DNA of 61,304 bases from Trichomonas tenax (GCA_023091735.1 JALKBU010000204.1:1-61304), one strand, 5' to 3'; shown: positions 1 to 9,269, counted from the first letter of the stretch. Translations and numbers: made by a program. The notes: generated from the letters alone by a model not told the origin.

Positions 1-81
1 ATTGACACTTTTCCATTTTTCCCGCGCAATCACGTCACTTTCCTTTATATTTGACATTCTGACTCTATATGTCAAACATAA

Positions 82-92
82 TTTACATGTCA
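82..92 (+). promoter_or_regulatory. TTTACATGTCA element (left-edge copy)
   Basis: Exact copy of the 11-base element that recurs in spacers across the window. A nearby TTTGACA and an ATGTCAAAC lie within 40 bases. It sits about 370 bases before the GAPDH start, so it may belong to GAPDH, to the coding-like remnant between them, or to a gene left of the window. Confidence 0.45.
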
Positions 93-240
93 GAAAAGCA
101 CGTTGTTCTATTTTGTCCCAGTCCCGAAATTTTTATAATCTCTTTTGATATCGACCGATCGAAATTGAAGAATCGAACAAATTGCAATTTTGGTTTATAA
201 TATTTAATAAATTAAGATATTATCGACAAATAATCAACGA

Positions 241-459
241 AGTGATGTTGTTGTAAATGGATTTTCTGCTGATGGAAAATTGAGGGGAAAACGATTAACA
301 GTTGATGTAAAACCATCAATGGCTGATCATCAAAAATGTGCTGCAAGGGACGAATCTAGCCAATGTTGTTTTTGCGCATTCAATGAGATATGACCAGCCA
401 TCTCTGAATTTTATCTGTGAAATTTGTGGTGTAGGAAGTCATATCACTTTCACCTAAAC
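241..459 (+). pseudogene. coding-like remnant abutting GAPDH
   Basis: I do not recognise this segment. Two overlapping frames look protein-like. Frame one runs from about 241 to a TGA near 406 and includes VVVNGFSADGKLRGKRL. A second frame, picked up near 336, includes NVVFAHSMRYDQPSLNF and ends with TAA at 457-459, immediately before the GAPDH ATG. The jump from one plausible frame to the other suggests a frameshifted 3' end of another gene. The stretch could instead be a chance open frame in the GAPDH leader. If it is a remnant, the GAPDH copy was placed directly behind foreign coding sequence. Confidence 0.3.
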
Positions 460-1545
460 ATGGTTGTTAAGGTTGCTATCAATGGTTTCGGCAGAATCGG
501 TCGTCTCGTCTTCCGCGCTTGCCGCAAGCTCTATCCAAAGGACATCCAAGTCGTTGCTATCCACGATCTTGGTGACATCAAGACAAACGTCTACCTCCTC
601 AAGTACGACACAGCTCACCGTGCTTTCCCAGAGCCAGTCACAGTCGATGAGGCTAACCAGACATTCACAGTTGGTGAGGGCGATGACAAGTGGGTCGTCA
701 AGTCCATTGGTGGCCGCCTTGGCCCATCCCAGCTCCCATGGAAGGAGCTCGGCATCGATGTCGTCCTCGAGTCCACAGGTATCTTCCGTGCTAAGGCTTA
801 GGTCGATGCTGATGGCAAGGTCGCAAAGGATGGCTATGATGGCCACATCATATCTGGCGCTAAGAAGGTCGTCCTCTCCGTCCCATCCTCCGATGAGATC
901 GAGTGCACACTAGTTCTCGGTGTCAACGATGAGGACCTCAAGCCAGAGACAAAGTGCATCTCCAACGCTTCCTGCACAACAAACTGCCTCGGCCCAGTCG
1001 CTAAGGCCCTTAACAATGCCTTCGGCATTGTCAACGGCTTCATGACAACAGTCCACTCCTACACAAATGACCAGGTTGTCGCTGATACAATGCACAAGGA
1101 TCTCCGCCGTGCCCGTGCTGCTGGCATGAACATCATCCCAACATCCACAGGTGCTGCCATCGCTCTTCCAAAGGTTTGCCACGGCCTTCCACCAAAGTCC
1201 CTCGATGGCTTCGCCCTCCGTGTCCCAACAATCACAGGCTCCCTCGTCGATCTCACAGCCAACGTTAAGGCTAAGGTCACAAAGGAGGAAGTCAACGCTA
1301 CCCTCAAGAAGGCTACAGAGGAAGGCTCCCTCAAGGGTATCATGTGCTATGTCACAGACCCAATCGTCTCCTCTGATATCATCGGAAACCCATACTCCTC
1401 CATCGTCGATGCTCTCTCCACAAAGGTCCTTCCAAACCCAGAAGGCCAGGGCACACTCGTCAAGGTCCTCTCCTGGTACGATAACGAGTGGATGTACTCC
1501 TGCCGCTGCGCCGATATCTTCCACCGCCTTGAGCAGTACCTTTAA
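460..1545 (+). pseudogene. gapdh: glyceraldehyde-3-phosphate dehydrogenase, interrupted by one in-frame TAG
   Basis: Glycolytic enzyme that converts glyceraldehyde-3-phosphate, NAD+ and phosphate to 1,3-bisphosphoglycerate in the cytosol. The start at 460 gives the canonical N-terminus with the NAD-binding NGFGRIGR at residues 8-15. The catalytic motif SNASCTTNC has Cys at codon 172 (973-975), its His partner is at codon 199, and the C-terminal WYDNEWMYS is present. Full length would be 361 codons, normal for the family. The only visible defect is a TAG at 799-801 (codon 114), between FRAKA and VDADGK. One base change from a sense codon such as GAG or CAG would create it. Codons are strongly C-ending, as expected for a highly expressed gene, so the lesion is recent or an assembly error. 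TAAA overlaps the final stop, like trichomonad poly(A) signals. TCACTTTC near 444 resembles a trichomonad initiator. Identity is certain; the functional state is not. Confidence 0.9.
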
Positions 1546-1815
1546 ACATCATGCTTATTTATATTAATTAACTCATGTTTTTTCTTATTCAAGAAGTCCA
1601 ATAATCGTCAATAAGCTCTTACAAAGTATGCAAATATCTTTAGCTAGTTGATTTCCTTCAATATCTATTCGATTCAACTCTTTTCGCTGGAAAAAATTAT
1701 AATTATGTTCACAATGTGAAGGAATTATGCCAGCGTTAAACGACCCCTCTATTAATTAATAAAAATCCGGATTTCCCATTTTAGTTTAAGGATATAGTAA
1801 AAACAATTTACGAGA

Positions 1816-2655
1816 TTATTTTCTTGACTTTGGATTATCAATCTTAGCTTCAAGATCCAAAATTTGTGCGATGAGTGCTTCATTCCTTGCATCAAGGACT
1901 GATTGAATCTTGCTGAAATTCTCTGTGACGATTTGTTCGATCGTTACAGCGAGCTCAGCCTGTCTCTGTTTCTCCTCAGCCTCCTTCTTCTCCTTCATTG
2001 CCTGCTCGAGAAGCCTTTGCTGCTGCTCAAACTCTGATTGCTTTTGTGCAGCAGCGGCAGCCTCAGCGTCTGACATGTCCTTCGCCTCGACGATGACGGT
2101 CCTGTAGAGGTTGATACCCTCAACGGCCTCCTTCGTGAGCACAAACTGGAGAATATGTGAATTTGCGCGTACGTTCTTATTCAAGTATGTGAGCACAGCC
2201 TGCTCTTCGTTTGGTGTGAAGTCGAGTGATTTTAGCTGGTTTGTTGCCTTTTCGATCCACACAGAGAAAGCTTCCTTCGCAGAGCTGTATGCAGGGATTG
2301 AAGAGATATAATCTGTGAGAATTGCGATAATACTAATTGCCTTTGTCGTGTCTTGGAACTGTTTAGCGAATTGGAAAGAGCTTTGGTTGAATTCGACGAA
2401 AACGTGGTACGGAGATTTAGTTTTGTCATCCTTATATTCCAGAGGAATGCCGAACATTGCGTAAAGGTCATCCGTGATATTCTCTGTGGGGATTGTCTTT
2501 AAGTATGAAAAGTTGTCAGCAGTCCATCCGAGTTTTGGCGTCAAAACGAGCTTAACGGACTCTACGTGCTCGTCCTGCTTGCTCTTGCTAGACTTTACCT
2601 CCTTTGCGGGCTTCTCAGGATTCGAGCGCTTCGATGATTTTCGCGGAGGAGACAT
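1816..2655 (-). CDS. putative flagellar C1a-32/CLAMP-like coiled-coil protein
   Basis: A 279-residue protein. Residues 1-35 form a Lys/Ser-rich basic tail. Residues 40-190 form a globular helical region containing FVEFNQSSFQFAKQF and a stretch ending in HILQFVLTKE, reminiscent of the CLAMP domain of flagellar central-pair C1a-32 proteins (CFAP119 type). An Ala/Glu/Gln-rich coiled coil follows at about 195-270, and the C-terminus is basic. The family match is from recall and is tentative; a generic coiled-coil protein cannot be excluded. If right, it would act in the C1a projection of the axoneme, in keeping with other cilium genes here. The ATG at 2653-2655 is the first in frame. Confidence 0.45.
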   Translation of the reverse strand: MSPPRKSSKRSNPEKPAKEVKSSKSKQDEHVESVKLVLTPKLGWTADNFSYLKTIPTENITDDLYAMFGIPLEYKDDKTKSPYHVFVEFNQSSFQFAKQFQDTTKAISIIAILTDYISSIPAYSSAKEAFSVWIEKATNQLKSLDFTPNEEQAVLTYLNKNVRANSHILQFVLTKEAVEGINLYRTVIVEAKDMSDAEAAAAAQKQSEFEQQQRLLEQAMKEKKEAEEKQRQAELAVTIEQIVTENFSKIQSVLDARNEALIAQILDLEAKIDNPKSRK

Positions 2656-3173
2656 CTTAATTAACGTATATTCTTCAAAATTGCAACCTCATGTTTCAGT
2701 TGGTTGATGCTAATATACATCACTTATGCTTCACTTTTTGTCAATAAATATCATGTCGATTTTGCATATTTAAATCTCATCTTTAAATTTAAAATTGATC
2801 TTATTTAAGCCCAGTTCTCGTACTGCTTGATTGAAAATCAACATTGTTTAATTACTCTAATTCGCAAATCTCATGATTACAATACGATTTTTAATGTATT
2901 TTGTATATTTCTAAAAAGCTGCAACCAAATAGCTGGCCTACAGCTTAACAATTATATCCTATATTATTTTTCAATAATATTATATTCATACTAATTTTAA
3001 ATATCTTTGGTTTGAAAGCATGAGTGTTTTTATATAGTATTGATGTGATAGGATATTTGGTTAAAGTTGATATTTGTAAAATGTATTAATATTGTAATAT
3101 TTTGAGTTGAACAATTATGTATTTAATCAATAGTGTGTGTAAATCAGCTAACATAAAGAATAAATAGCCGAAT
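2656..3173. other. intergenic spacer
   Basis: An AT-rich spacer of 518 bases between two minus-strand genes. It holds the 5' side of the C1a-32-like gene and the 3' side of the EF-hand gene. I see no gene, strong repeat or exact TTTACATGTCA element. Confidence 0.6.
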
Positions 3174-3710
3174 TTATTTTGTTGGGAAAAATATTTCACA
3201 AAATTCTTCGTAAGTTAATTCACCATCTCCATCTTCATCGAATTCTTTGATCAGGTGCATGACCTGCTTTTCTGTTTTCTCAACACCGCAAAGATGGAAA
3301 GCAGCCACGATATCTTTAACACCAATCTTAGAATTCTTATCAAAATCAAACTGCTCGAATGCCTTCTCGATGAGTTCTTCACGTGTTTGCTGATTGTATT
3401 GTTTTAATGCTATTTTTTCGAATATATCTCTTGTCATTCCTTTTTCATTACATTCATAGTGTTCGAAGTACTTATCTGTCTTTGTTTTTGTCATTTCGAA
3501 GCCGAGTGAGCGAAAAGCGAATCTGAATTCATGTTTATCGAGTGTGTGACTTCCATTTGTATCAAATGCATTAAAAGCTTTCTTTATTTCATCCAAGTGG
3601 TTGTTACTTTCCTCTGTTTGTCTTGGATCGGGCTGTTTAATCCCTCCTTTGCGCATTTTAATGTATTTCTGTGCAAACTGAAACCGATATTGTAAAGATT
3701 TTTTTGACAT
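3174..3710 (-). CDS. centrin-like EF-hand protein
   Basis: A 178-residue calmodulin-superfamily protein with four EF-hands in two pairs. EF1 (50-61, DTNGSHTLDKHE) is nearly canonical. EF2 (about 86-97) has lost its acidic ligands. EF3 (122-133, DFDKNSKIGVKD) is weak because it ends in Asp rather than Glu. EF4 (158-169, DEDGDGELTYEE) is canonical. The basic N-terminal extension of about 40 residues and the inter-lobe spacing fit centrin/caltractin rather than calmodulin. Centrins bind Ca2+ at basal bodies and contractile fibres, abundant structures in a multiflagellate cell. Another flagellar EF-hand protein is the main alternative. Two TTTGACAA units directly precede the ATG. Confidence 0.75.
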   Translation of the reverse strand: MSKKSLQYRFQFAQKYIKMRKGGIKQPDPRQTEESNNHLDEIKKAFNAFDTNGSHTLDKHEFRFAFRSLGFEMTKTKTDKYFEHYECNEKGMTRDIFEKIALKQYNQQTREELIEKAFEQFDFDKNSKIGVKDIVAAFHLCGVEKTEKQVMHLIKEFDEDGDGELTYEEFCEIFFPTK

Positions 3711-3730
3711 TTGTCAAATATTGTCAAAAA
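3711..3730 (-). promoter_or_regulatory. tandem TTTGACAA units abutting a start codon
   Basis: Read on the minus strand, TTTTTGACAA (3721-3730) and TATTTGACAA (3711-3720) stand back to back, 10 bases apart, and the second runs straight into the ATG at 3710. The same TTTGACA core precedes other genes here, so this is a candidate core-promoter or start-site element with an extremely short leader. Confidence 0.45.
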
Positions 3731-4234
3731 TTTTAATCATATTCAAGAGCAAAAAACATATTGAACAGCATAGAGTTTTAATTTAATGAGTGATATCAAT
3801 AGGATATTATCTATAACTACATATAGACAAACATCGCAATTACTATGATATAGTCAGTAAAGTTGAAATATTCTCAACATCTAGTGGGTATTTGAAAGTG
3901 TTGACTATAGTATATAATTCTCTGGAGCATATGTATAAAAGAAAATATTCTTTTAAGTCATCAAATGCAAATTAGAATTCTTTGTTGGAATTCAAGTCTT
4001 TAGTTGTACATCATAGAATAAATTTATTTTACCCATTTAGTTATGTAATTATCCCTTTACTAGTGTTGAATTATCTTGAACATTCATATTTTGGATATGA
4101 ATTCATTCTTTGTTTTATCCCATAGAATTTGAAAAGGAAACATTCGAGCCAGACACACTAGTATACACCTATAAAGTGAAATTATGTTCGACAATTATGA
4201 TGCCGTTGCAAAAAATAATCTGATTTGCCCTAAT
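3731..4234. other. intergenic spacer
   Basis: About 500 AT-rich bases between the EF-hand gene and the 3' end of the coiled-coil gene. I see no open frame worth calling and no clear repeat. Confidence 0.55.
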
Positions 4235-4945
4235 TCATTCAATGTCTGAATCATCAGAAAAATTGAGTTTCATTATGTCGTTGATTGCTCTTGATAATGA
4301 TTGCTGAGATGTCATGCTTGTAATATAATTTTCTTGATAAGCATTTTTAGAATTTTCTTTGAAATTATTCATGACAATGTCAATACTGGAAGATCTGGCA
4401 GGTAGAACAGATTCAAAAGCACTTAATTCTGCTTTTAATTGAATAATTCGTAAGTTTCGTTTTTCAAAATCTTCATTTATTTGTGATTTTTGTTCGATTT
4501 TCGATTTTATTACTAACATTTCATTCCTCAGCTTGAGTAAATTATTGATTTTCTCGACTGTTTGCTGATATTCTTGATTTTTTATCTTTAAATCATGCTT
4601 GACAGAATCCAGTTCACTCATTATTTTATTAAGTTGAGTGTTCTTATCTTTGTTATTGATTTTGATTGGAAATTTGACGTTATTTTGAACTTTTGAATTT
4701 TTAATGTCCATACTTTTTGCTTGTTGCTGTTTAATCATATTCGCATCTTGAATTAAAGTTGATAATTCAACTCTTCTTGTTTTATATTCTTCGATTTGTT
4801 CATTCAGATTTTGCAGACGTTCTGCATAGTTTTTCTTCTTCAAATCTCTATAAATATCTCCTAATTCTATCGACCTTGCTAATACAACTTTATATTCTTC
4901 TTTAGCTTTTTCAGCGCGCTTTCTAAGTTCTTCAAAATCTTCCAT
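4235..4945 (-). CDS. coiled-coil protein of unknown function
   Basis: About 236 residues from MEDFEELRK. I do not recognise the family. Almost the whole protein is heptad-rich charged helix (residues 1-65 and about 105-185), split by a linker near 70-100 and followed by a Ser-rich, non-coiled tail with an acidic end (FSDDSDIE). It looks like a structural cytoskeletal or adaptor protein. I prefer the ATG at 4943-4945 over the upstream one at 4978 because GTGTCA abuts it and a TTTACTTGTCA box lies 20-30 bases before it, the arrangement seen at other starts here. Confidence 0.6.
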   Translation of the reverse strand: MEDFEELRKRAEKAKEEYKVVLARSIELGDIYRDLKKKNYAERLQNLNEQIEEYKTRRVELSTLIQDANMIKQQQAKSMDIKNSKVQNNVKFPIKINNKDKNTQLNKIMSELDSVKHDLKIKNQEYQQTVEKINNLLKLRNEMLVIKSKIEQKSQINEDFEKRNLRIIQLKAELSAFESVLPARSSSIDIVMNNFKENSKNAYQENYITSMTSQQSLSRAINDIMKLNFSDDSDIE

Positions 4946-4963
4946 TGACACTTTCCTAGATTT

Positions 4964-5075
4964 TGACAAGTAAAACATATATTTAACACATCATTATTTG
5001 ACATGTAAAATACTTAACAAAATTTGACAGTGCTGCAATATTTTGACAATTTACAATTTTTTTGACACTGACGAT
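4964..5075. promoter_or_regulatory. divergent promoter region with TTTGACA/TTTACATGTCA boxes
   Basis: Shared spacer between the minus-strand coiled-coil gene and plus-strand eS26. TTTACTTGTCA (4964-4974) and TTTACATGTCA (4999-5009), both read on the minus strand, face the coiled-coil gene. TTTTGACAATTTACA (from 5041) and TTTGACACTGACG (from 5061) face eS26. The boxes sit on the proper strand for each gene. Confidence 0.5.
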
Positions 5076-5117
5076 CATATTGTAAAAAGTGACGATCGTT
5101 TGGCCCCTCCTTTTGTA

Positions 5118-5471
5118 ATGCCAGTCAAGAGAAGGAATCATGGCCGTTCTAAGATGAACCGTGGCCACACAAAGTGCGTCAACTGCATGAACTGTGGCCG
5201 CCAGACACCAAAGGATAAGGCCATCACACGTTTCGCCATCAAGAATATGGTCGAGGCTTCATCCGCTAAGGATGTTTCCGATGCCTGCGTCTACCAGGGC
5301 TATGAGCTTCCAAAGACATACCAGAAGCAGTACTTCTGCGTTTCCTGCGCTGTCCACAGACACGTTGTCCGCCCACGTAATGTCAACGTCCGCCGTAACC
5401 GTGTCCCACTCTTCCTCAAGCTCAGATTGGAGAAGGCCGAACAGCGTGCTGCTCAGCGTAGACAAGAATAA
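5118..5471 (+). CDS. rps26: 40S ribosomal protein eS26
   Basis: Small-subunit ribosomal protein that lines the mRNA exit channel. It is 117 residues, the normal length. The N-terminus MPVKRRNHGR is typical. The zinc site uses KCVNCMNCGR near residues 19-28 and YFCVSC near 73-78, and a basic C-terminal tail is present. The reading frame is open upstream to 5043, but the family N-terminus fixes the start at 5118. C-ending codons mark high expression. The gene is divergent from the coiled-coil gene across a 170-base spacer. Confidence 0.95.
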   Translation: MPVKRRNHGRSKMNRGHTKCVNCMNCGRQTPKDKAITRFAIKNMVEASSAKDVSDACVYQGYELPKTYQKQYFCVSCAVHRHVVRPRNVNVRRNRVPLFLKLRLEKAEQRAAQRRQE

Positions 5472-5780
5472 ATCTTTATTTCTTATTTCATAAATTATCA
5501 CTACATCAGAAATTCTATATCTAACATGAAATACTCGCCTTAATTTGATAATCCTCTTCAATACATATTCCTATATTCTGCATTATATTTTAAATATTAG
5601 ATATTTATCTCTATGTCATCATTTGTGATTCAAAAAGCAGTCTTTGTATACCATAACAATCTTTATAAAAACAATCTATAATAACAATAATAATATAATA
5701 ATAAAAATATAATTGAATAATTATGGGATTATGCTAAATAGTCCATGAATCTCATTGTTTGTATCTTCTTAACATCATAT
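5472..5780. other. convergent 3' spacer
   Basis: AT-rich spacer of 309 bases between eS26 and the convergent IRE1-like gene, including an A/T simple stretch near 5680-5720. No gene seen. Confidence 0.6.
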
Positions 5781-7892
5781 TCAATAGTCATCATCCATTT
5801 GGGAAACATTCATCTGATTATTACCATATCTTATGTTAAAGTGGTAACAGTATAAGAATAGATTCGGGAATCTACTATTGAAGAAATTAAAGAAGGATTC
5901 ATCTCCTAATGTCATTTCAACAAGTGCTGGATCTTTGATCTCACTTCTATGCTGATATTTGTTCCTAATCATTCTAACCAAATCCTTGAGCGAGTCATAC
6001 CAATATAAATGGTCGCCTCTTAACTGCAGATCAGTGACCAATTCATTTGGAATTTTTTCACTCCAGTTCATGCACTGCATAACTTGGATTCTGTGCTCTT
6101 CAAATTTAAATAGCTTGATTGGGTCGACATTTTGATCGCTCAAAATGGAATTAATAATGTGGAATTGATTAATTTTCTCTGTAGCAGTCATGAATATTGG
6201 ATATTTATGGAGAGCTTCATCGGCTGTTGGACGATCACTTGGATTTTCAAGTGTCATATCTACCAACAATTCATTTAATAATGGATCAATTTCATCTTCT
6301 GAAAAATTATCTAAAATTATTTCACCAATTTCCTTGATGTTTTCTGCTGCACCTTCATCACTCTTTCCTGCACAGCTCCATTCGATTCCGGCCAAAAGTG
6401 GAGAACCGTTGTTATCAGCAAAAATTACTTCAGGACAAATGTTTGTATGAACAATACCTTCTCCATGCATACTTCTTATTGACTCTAAGAGAGCTTTACA
6501 CAAGAGCACAGGATCAATTGAAGAATAATCAATTTCATTAAGGCATTGGTATGCAAATATGTACTCGTCTTTAACCAGCTGCCTTGTGTAAAGCTTTGGT
6601 GTATGAAGTGGTTTTGTGAAACTTTGTATTCTTTCGAATGATTGCTGAAGTTTTGAATCATAAGCAATTCTGATGATAGAAACCTTTGTTTCACCATAGC
6701 ATCCATGGTCTGGATCTCCTCTATCGATTTTAAGAGGAACTGAATTTGTTTTATCTTTAATCAAATAATTAAGAAGCAATTGGATCATTCTCAGGAACAA
6801 ATATGCACCGAGAAGGAAAAACGCAAATAGGTGGTATGGAACCTTTCTGAATCCAATTACAGATTTAAATCTGACTGGATCAACTAAATCAGTGATTGGA
6901 GATTTGACGCGTGGATTGAGTGGCCTAAAGAGAACGAATGGCCTACGCACATCGTGGAGACCATATCCGTTGATTTGTTTTGTATTTTCAGGACCTTTTG
7001 CACCGTCAAGTGCTGGAAGTCCTTCCATGAGAATTTCAAACTTACTCGGGCTCTTGAGCGGTCTGGCTGGTATTGCGATCGGTCCGAATGGACTTGAAGT
7101 GAAATAAACTTTTGATTTCGGCAACCGTTCACCGGAATCGATTAATTCGAACGTAAATTTACTATTGTAACCGAATATATTTATTGGGGAACCTTGAATT
7201 CGAATTTGTGTTACGACTGATGAATCATTTACGCTTATATAAAGACCGCCATCGAATGTTGACCTTATTTTTATATCATGCGGACTATCATCAAAATCTT
7301 CTTCGCTTGAGTATATATCGAAGTCTGCAATTCGAACAATTTCGTGAGATTTATCAAAAACGTTCAAAATATAGTCTGTTCTAATTATGACAGTATCATT
7401 TTGCAGTGAAGACTGGAAGTAGTCCCTGTTTGGCATAACTTCGTCAGGTCTATATGAAGCAGAAATCGATCCATTATCCGGATTTACGTAAATCATTGTT
7501 GTTGTTGATTTCGACGAAAATATTTCCCCAGTTTCTGTCCTGAAAGGTGCCATATACACCAAATCTCGTATTGGAAGAGATAATCTTTTAAATCCATATT
7601 TTGGAACGAAAGTGAACAGGAAACCATCGATGGAAGGTATATAAACGGACCTTCCTGTTGAAGTATAGTTGAACATCGGCCCTCCAGTAGGAATTCGCCA
7701 TAAAATTTCTCCAGAAAATATATTTATGCACGTAATGCAGCCGTCGGCGGTTGTCACGTATATCTTCTTTCCGTGCGATGAACCGTACCACTCCGTTTTC
7801 AGGCCTGTTTCGATCAGACCGGAGCCGGCGTTGTGCGCTGCCCCGATCAGAGCAAGCAAATACGCGAGCATTTCTGACAAATTTTTTGACAT
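5781..7892 (-). CDS. ire1: IRE1-type ER-stress sensor with pseudokinase and intact-looking KEN RNase domain
   Basis: A 703-residue type I ER membrane protein. It has a weak signal peptide (1-25), a luminal PQQ-like beta region (about 35-340, e.g. TADGCITCINIFSGEILW), one membrane segment (about 351-376), a kinase-like domain (about 395-565) and a C-terminal KEN RNase domain (about 568-682). The RNase signature is clear: DLVRMIRNKYQH aligns with the human DLLRAMRNKKHH, keeping the catalytic Arg643, Asn644 and His648, plus a Tyr at 630 or 632. FFNSRFPNLF matches the family end. The kinase lacks essentials: HTN (482-484) replaces HRD, LLAGIEW stands where DFG should be, and no clear VAIK lysine is visible. 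IRE1 normally splices HAC1/XBP1 mRNA or degrades ER mRNAs after autophosphorylation. Here, by inference, the kinase fold could only be allosteric. The other kinase-RNase family, RNase L, has ankyrin repeats instead of a luminal domain. Confidence 0.8.
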   Translation of the reverse strand: MSKNLSEMLAYLLALIGAAHNAGSGLIETGLKTEWYGSSHGKKIYVTTADGCITCINIFSGEILWRIPTGGPMFNYTSTGRSVYIPSIDGFLFTFVPKYGFKRLSLPIRDLVYMAPFRTETGEIFSSKSTTTMIYVNPDNGSISASYRPDEVMPNRDYFQSSLQNDTVIIRTDYILNVFDKSHEIVRIADFDIYSSEEDFDDSPHDIKIRSTFDGGLYISVNDSSVVTQIRIQGSPINIFGYNSKFTFELIDSGERLPKSKVYFTSSPFGPIAIPARPLKSPSKFEILMEGLPALDGAKGPENTKQINGYGLHDVRRPFVLFRPLNPRVKSPITDLVDPVRFKSVIGFRKVPYHLFAFFLLGAYLFLRMIQLLLNYLIKDKTNSVPLKIDRGDPDHGCYGETKVSIIRIAYDSKLQQSFERIQSFTKPLHTPKLYTRQLVKDEYIFAYQCLNEIDYSSIDPVLLCKALLESIRSMHGEGIVHTNICPEVIFADNNGSPLLAGIEWSCAGKSDEGAAENIKEIGEIILDNFSEDEIDPLLNELLVDMTLENPSDRPTADEALHKYPIFMTATEKINQFHIINSILSDQNVDPIKLFKFEEHRIQVMQCMNWSEKIPNELVTDLQLRGDHLYWYDSLKDLVRMIRNKYQHRSEIKDPALVEMTLGDESFFNFFNSRFPNLFLYCYHFNIRYGNNQMNVSQMDDDY

Positions 7893-7969
7893 AGTTTCGA
7901 CACCATTTATATCTTCACACCTAATGCATATAATGCTATATAAACTTTACCAAATCAAAGATTATGGTT

Positions 7970-8002
7970 GTGCGCATTGGCCTTAAAAAGGCCAATGCGC
8001 AC
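7970..8002. repeat. perfect 15-bp hairpin, 3-base loop
   Basis: GTGCGCATTGGCCTT (7970-7984), AAA loop, then AAGGCCAATGCGCAC (7988-8002), an exact inverted repeat followed by GATTTTT. Wobble pairs would extend the plus-strand RNA stem by four. It is GC-rich in an AT-rich spacer and lies 78 bases beyond the IRE1-like ATG. Confidence 0.85.
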
Positions 8003-8623
8003 GATTTTTAGAAAGCATACTTCCAAAAGTGACATGGATCCTGAGGAGCAGACCCTCATATTATAGCTAAATACCATATTTCAAACATAATCAGTCTAAA
8101 AATCCATAGTTTTGATTGATTTTACTGTTTTTAATGGAAAAATGAATGTTTTCAAAAATATATATTTTATTCCTTTTTAAAATCTTGATGCTGTTTAAAA
8201 TAAAAGCAAAACATTACTGGCAGCATCTATGTGAGTAATATACTCTAATATCAGCTGGTAAACAGAGCACGCAAAGTCATCACAAGATACTTGTAGTTTT
8301 CTTCATTTGGTAGTTAGTCCTTCATACTATACTATTCAATTGTAGTTGATTCCGTCCATTCATTCCTCACAATTTCAAATTGTTCCTATGATAATTTTAA
8401 TCATGTGTTTCAAACTAAAAATTAACTGTCATTCATATGGTCTAGATGTGTATATTACAATTCTTTAATCATATATACAATATAAGAAAATCAAAATTAT
8501 CTCAAAAGATTCTCGTTAAATATGCCCTTTTTTGCCATTCCTTTATATGAGCTATTTGCAATACCGCTATAATAGAGTGCATTGAGCGAATTTGCGCCTT
8601 TCGTCACTTTTTAGAAAAAATAC
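8003..8623. other. intergenic spacer
   Basis: AT-rich spacer upstream of the IRE1-like gene. No open frame or repeat that I can support. Confidence 0.5.
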
Positions 8624-8735
8624 AGGGCTAGAACACAAAAATGAGGGAGAACAATGGTTAAAAAGGGGTATAAATCAATATAAAGGGGATGTTTTCGTGG
8701 ATAAAACAGGGGAAATGGGAAAAAAAGGGGTGGTG
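8624..8735 (+). other. strand-asymmetric G-run segment
   Basis: Seven runs of three to five G at intervals of 15-25 bases on one strand, with almost no C, in otherwise AT-rich DNA. The spacing is too wide for a classic G-quadruplex. An open frame crosses it but resembles nothing I know. Confidence 0.5.
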
Positions 8736-8813
8736 ATAATAGACAAGTTTTATCAAATTTTATTAGGTGGTAGTTTAAGTATTTCAGGGTACACAGGCAT
8801 TTGAGTTGCATCA

Positions 8814-9110
8814 AAATAATATAAACCTATTGGTATTAATGCATCTAATGATCAAGGAAAAATAATGCTTATAGGAACAAGTCCTGCTTATTATTTATTT
8901 TACAATGTTAATGTTTTCAATAATTCTGCTGATGTTTGCTATGCTCATTCTTCAACATTAGGAAGCAATAAAATGTTGAATCAATATGTAAATATTATAT
9001 CATCTAATTATAAAACAGCTTTGTTAGAGTTTTTCAAGATTGTCATTTATTAAATCATTTAACATTATATGAATGTGTTTTTCCAAAATTTTAAGAAATA
9101 CCCTTCTTTT
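8814..9110 (+). pseudogene. frameshifted fragment of a beta-helix-type surface-protein family
   Basis: The frame around 8865-9053 reads IGTSPAYYLFYNVNVFNNS, then QYVNIISSNY, and after a shift near 9040 ends in a second frame with ECVFPKF. The minus-strand protein at 9679-10389 carries the same block (ITGPAYHY, then FNIFNHSNL, QYINIISCEY, NCIFPKY). The two are therefore inverted, diverged copies of one family. Short Asn/Ile-rich repeats of this kind suggest right-handed beta-helix (Pmp-like) proteins, large families in trichomonads. The fragment has no start and is frameshifted. Confidence 0.6.
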
Positions 9111-9213
9111 CCTACTTTTAAACCAAAGAATTTTTGCCTTTTTTCCGTTTTTCTGGCCAAAAATTGACCAACCATCGGGCTTGTGGGTTACTTTTTGTAC
9201 GTTATTTAAGTTT

Positions 9214-9269
9214 TTTTCCCCATTGGGGAACAAAAAAAAATCGTGGCCGGAGGCTTTGCCTCGGGCCAC
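9214..9269. repeat. paired palindromes
   Basis: TTCCCCA/TGGGGAA around 9216-9230 with a single central base is followed by nine A and then a 12-bp hairpin at 9243-9269 (GTGGCCGGAGGC, TTT loop, GCCTCGGGCCAC; one mismatch). On the minus strand it sits in an open frame reading ARGKASGHDFF. It may be part of a dispersed repeat; only one copy is in this window. Confidence 0.6.

Noticed and set aside
454..1567. Antisense and shifted long open frames over the GAPDH gene
   Set aside because: They exist only because C-ending codons leave other frames open; none has protein-like features.
8624..8735. G-quadruplex
   Set aside because: The G-runs are too far apart for a standard quadruplex, so I list the segment as an asymmetry only.
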